Positions 14,669-14,719 of a stretch of DNA of 14,719 bases are shown here, in pieces. The position numbers and the translations under genes were made by a program. The notes under the pieces were generated by a model. It did no database searches. It saw nothing but the letters and a program-made list of their open reading frames with translations, and was not told where the DNA came from. This stretch comes from JAKAGZ01 sp964412105. Lineage in GTDB: Bacteria > Bacteroidota > Ignavibacteria > Ignavibacteriales > Ignavibacteriaceae. The stretch is from contig CAYPNM010000065.1 in the NCBI GenBank assembly GCA_964412105.1, positions 1-14,719 of the forward strand. Reading direction: 5' to 3'. Numbering within the stretch: position 1 is the first letter of the stretch; every line of letters begins with the position of its first letter.

Positions 14669-14719
14669 AGCTGACGACCGGGATTGAACCGGTGACCTCA
14701 TCCTTACCAAGGATGTGCT
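14669..14719 (-). tRNA. tRNA-Thr (anticodon GGT), 5' part cut by window edge
   Basis: The 3' two-thirds is present: the anticodon stem CATCC/GGATG with loop TTGGTAA gives anticodon GGT (Thr). The variable region is AGGTC, the T arm is ACCGG-TTCAATC-CCGGT, and the 3' acceptor strand CGTCAGC is followed by discriminator T. No CCA is encoded (CAAC follows). The 5' acceptor strand and most of the D arm lie outside the window. Confidence 0.93.

Noticed and set aside
1..14719. Mobile elements, CRISPR arrays, phage or defence genes
   Set aside because: All coding space is filled by core genes in conserved order; no transposase, integrase, spaced repeats or terminal inverted repeats were seen.

Overview
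This window is a core housekeeping block of a bacterial chromosome. It holds the secE-nusG-rplKAJL-rpoBC gene cluster followed directly by the start of the str operon (rpsL-rpsG-fusA-tuf). Every gene I can support lies on the minus strand, so transcription runs from the right edge to the left edge. I found no mobile element, CRISPR array, phage gene, toxin system or other accessory module, and nothing that looks like an undescribed multigene system.

Organism: the DNA is visibly AT-rich. RpoB and RpoC both carry the large lineage-specific insertions (beta SI2-like, beta-prime SI3-like) found in Proteobacteria, Bacteroidota/Chlorobiota, Chlamydiae and relatives, and absent from Firmicutes and Actinobacteria. 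The EF-Tu N-terminus and general protein style fit the Bacteroidota/Chlorobiota/Ignavibacteriota group. Clear Shine-Dalgarno (SD) sites and an E. coli-like -35/-10 promoter argue against typical Bacteroidia and favour an Ignavibacteria-type lineage. This assignment is inference from memory of the families, not a search result.

Layout in order of transcription (right to left): the 3' part of tRNA-Thr(GGT), cut by the window edge; rpmG (L33); tRNA-Trp(CCA); secE; nusG; rplK; rplA; rplJ; rplL; a 188-base structured spacer with an attenuator-like repeat; rpoB; rpoC; an intrinsic terminator; a strong promoter; rpsL; rpsG; fusA; and the first 17 codons of tuf, cut by the left edge. The two longest gene-free stretches are 11270-11457 and 3074-3238. 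No gene-free stretch exceeds 300 bases.

How the genes work together: the block couples protein-export (SecE), transcription (NusG, RpoB, RpoC) and translation components (L33, L11, L1, L10, L7/L12, S12, S7, EF-G, EF-Tu, two tRNAs) under common growth control. The terminator after rpoC and the promoter before rpsL divide it into two transcription units. The rplL-rpoB spacer is a likely place where the ratio of ribosomal protein to RNA polymerase synthesis is set. The second-look points are modest: that spacer, the 3-base rpsL-rpsG junction (no room for an E. coli-type S7 repressor site), an L33 zinc site with Asp in place of one Cys, and non-ATG starts for rpoB (TTG) and rpsL (GTG).
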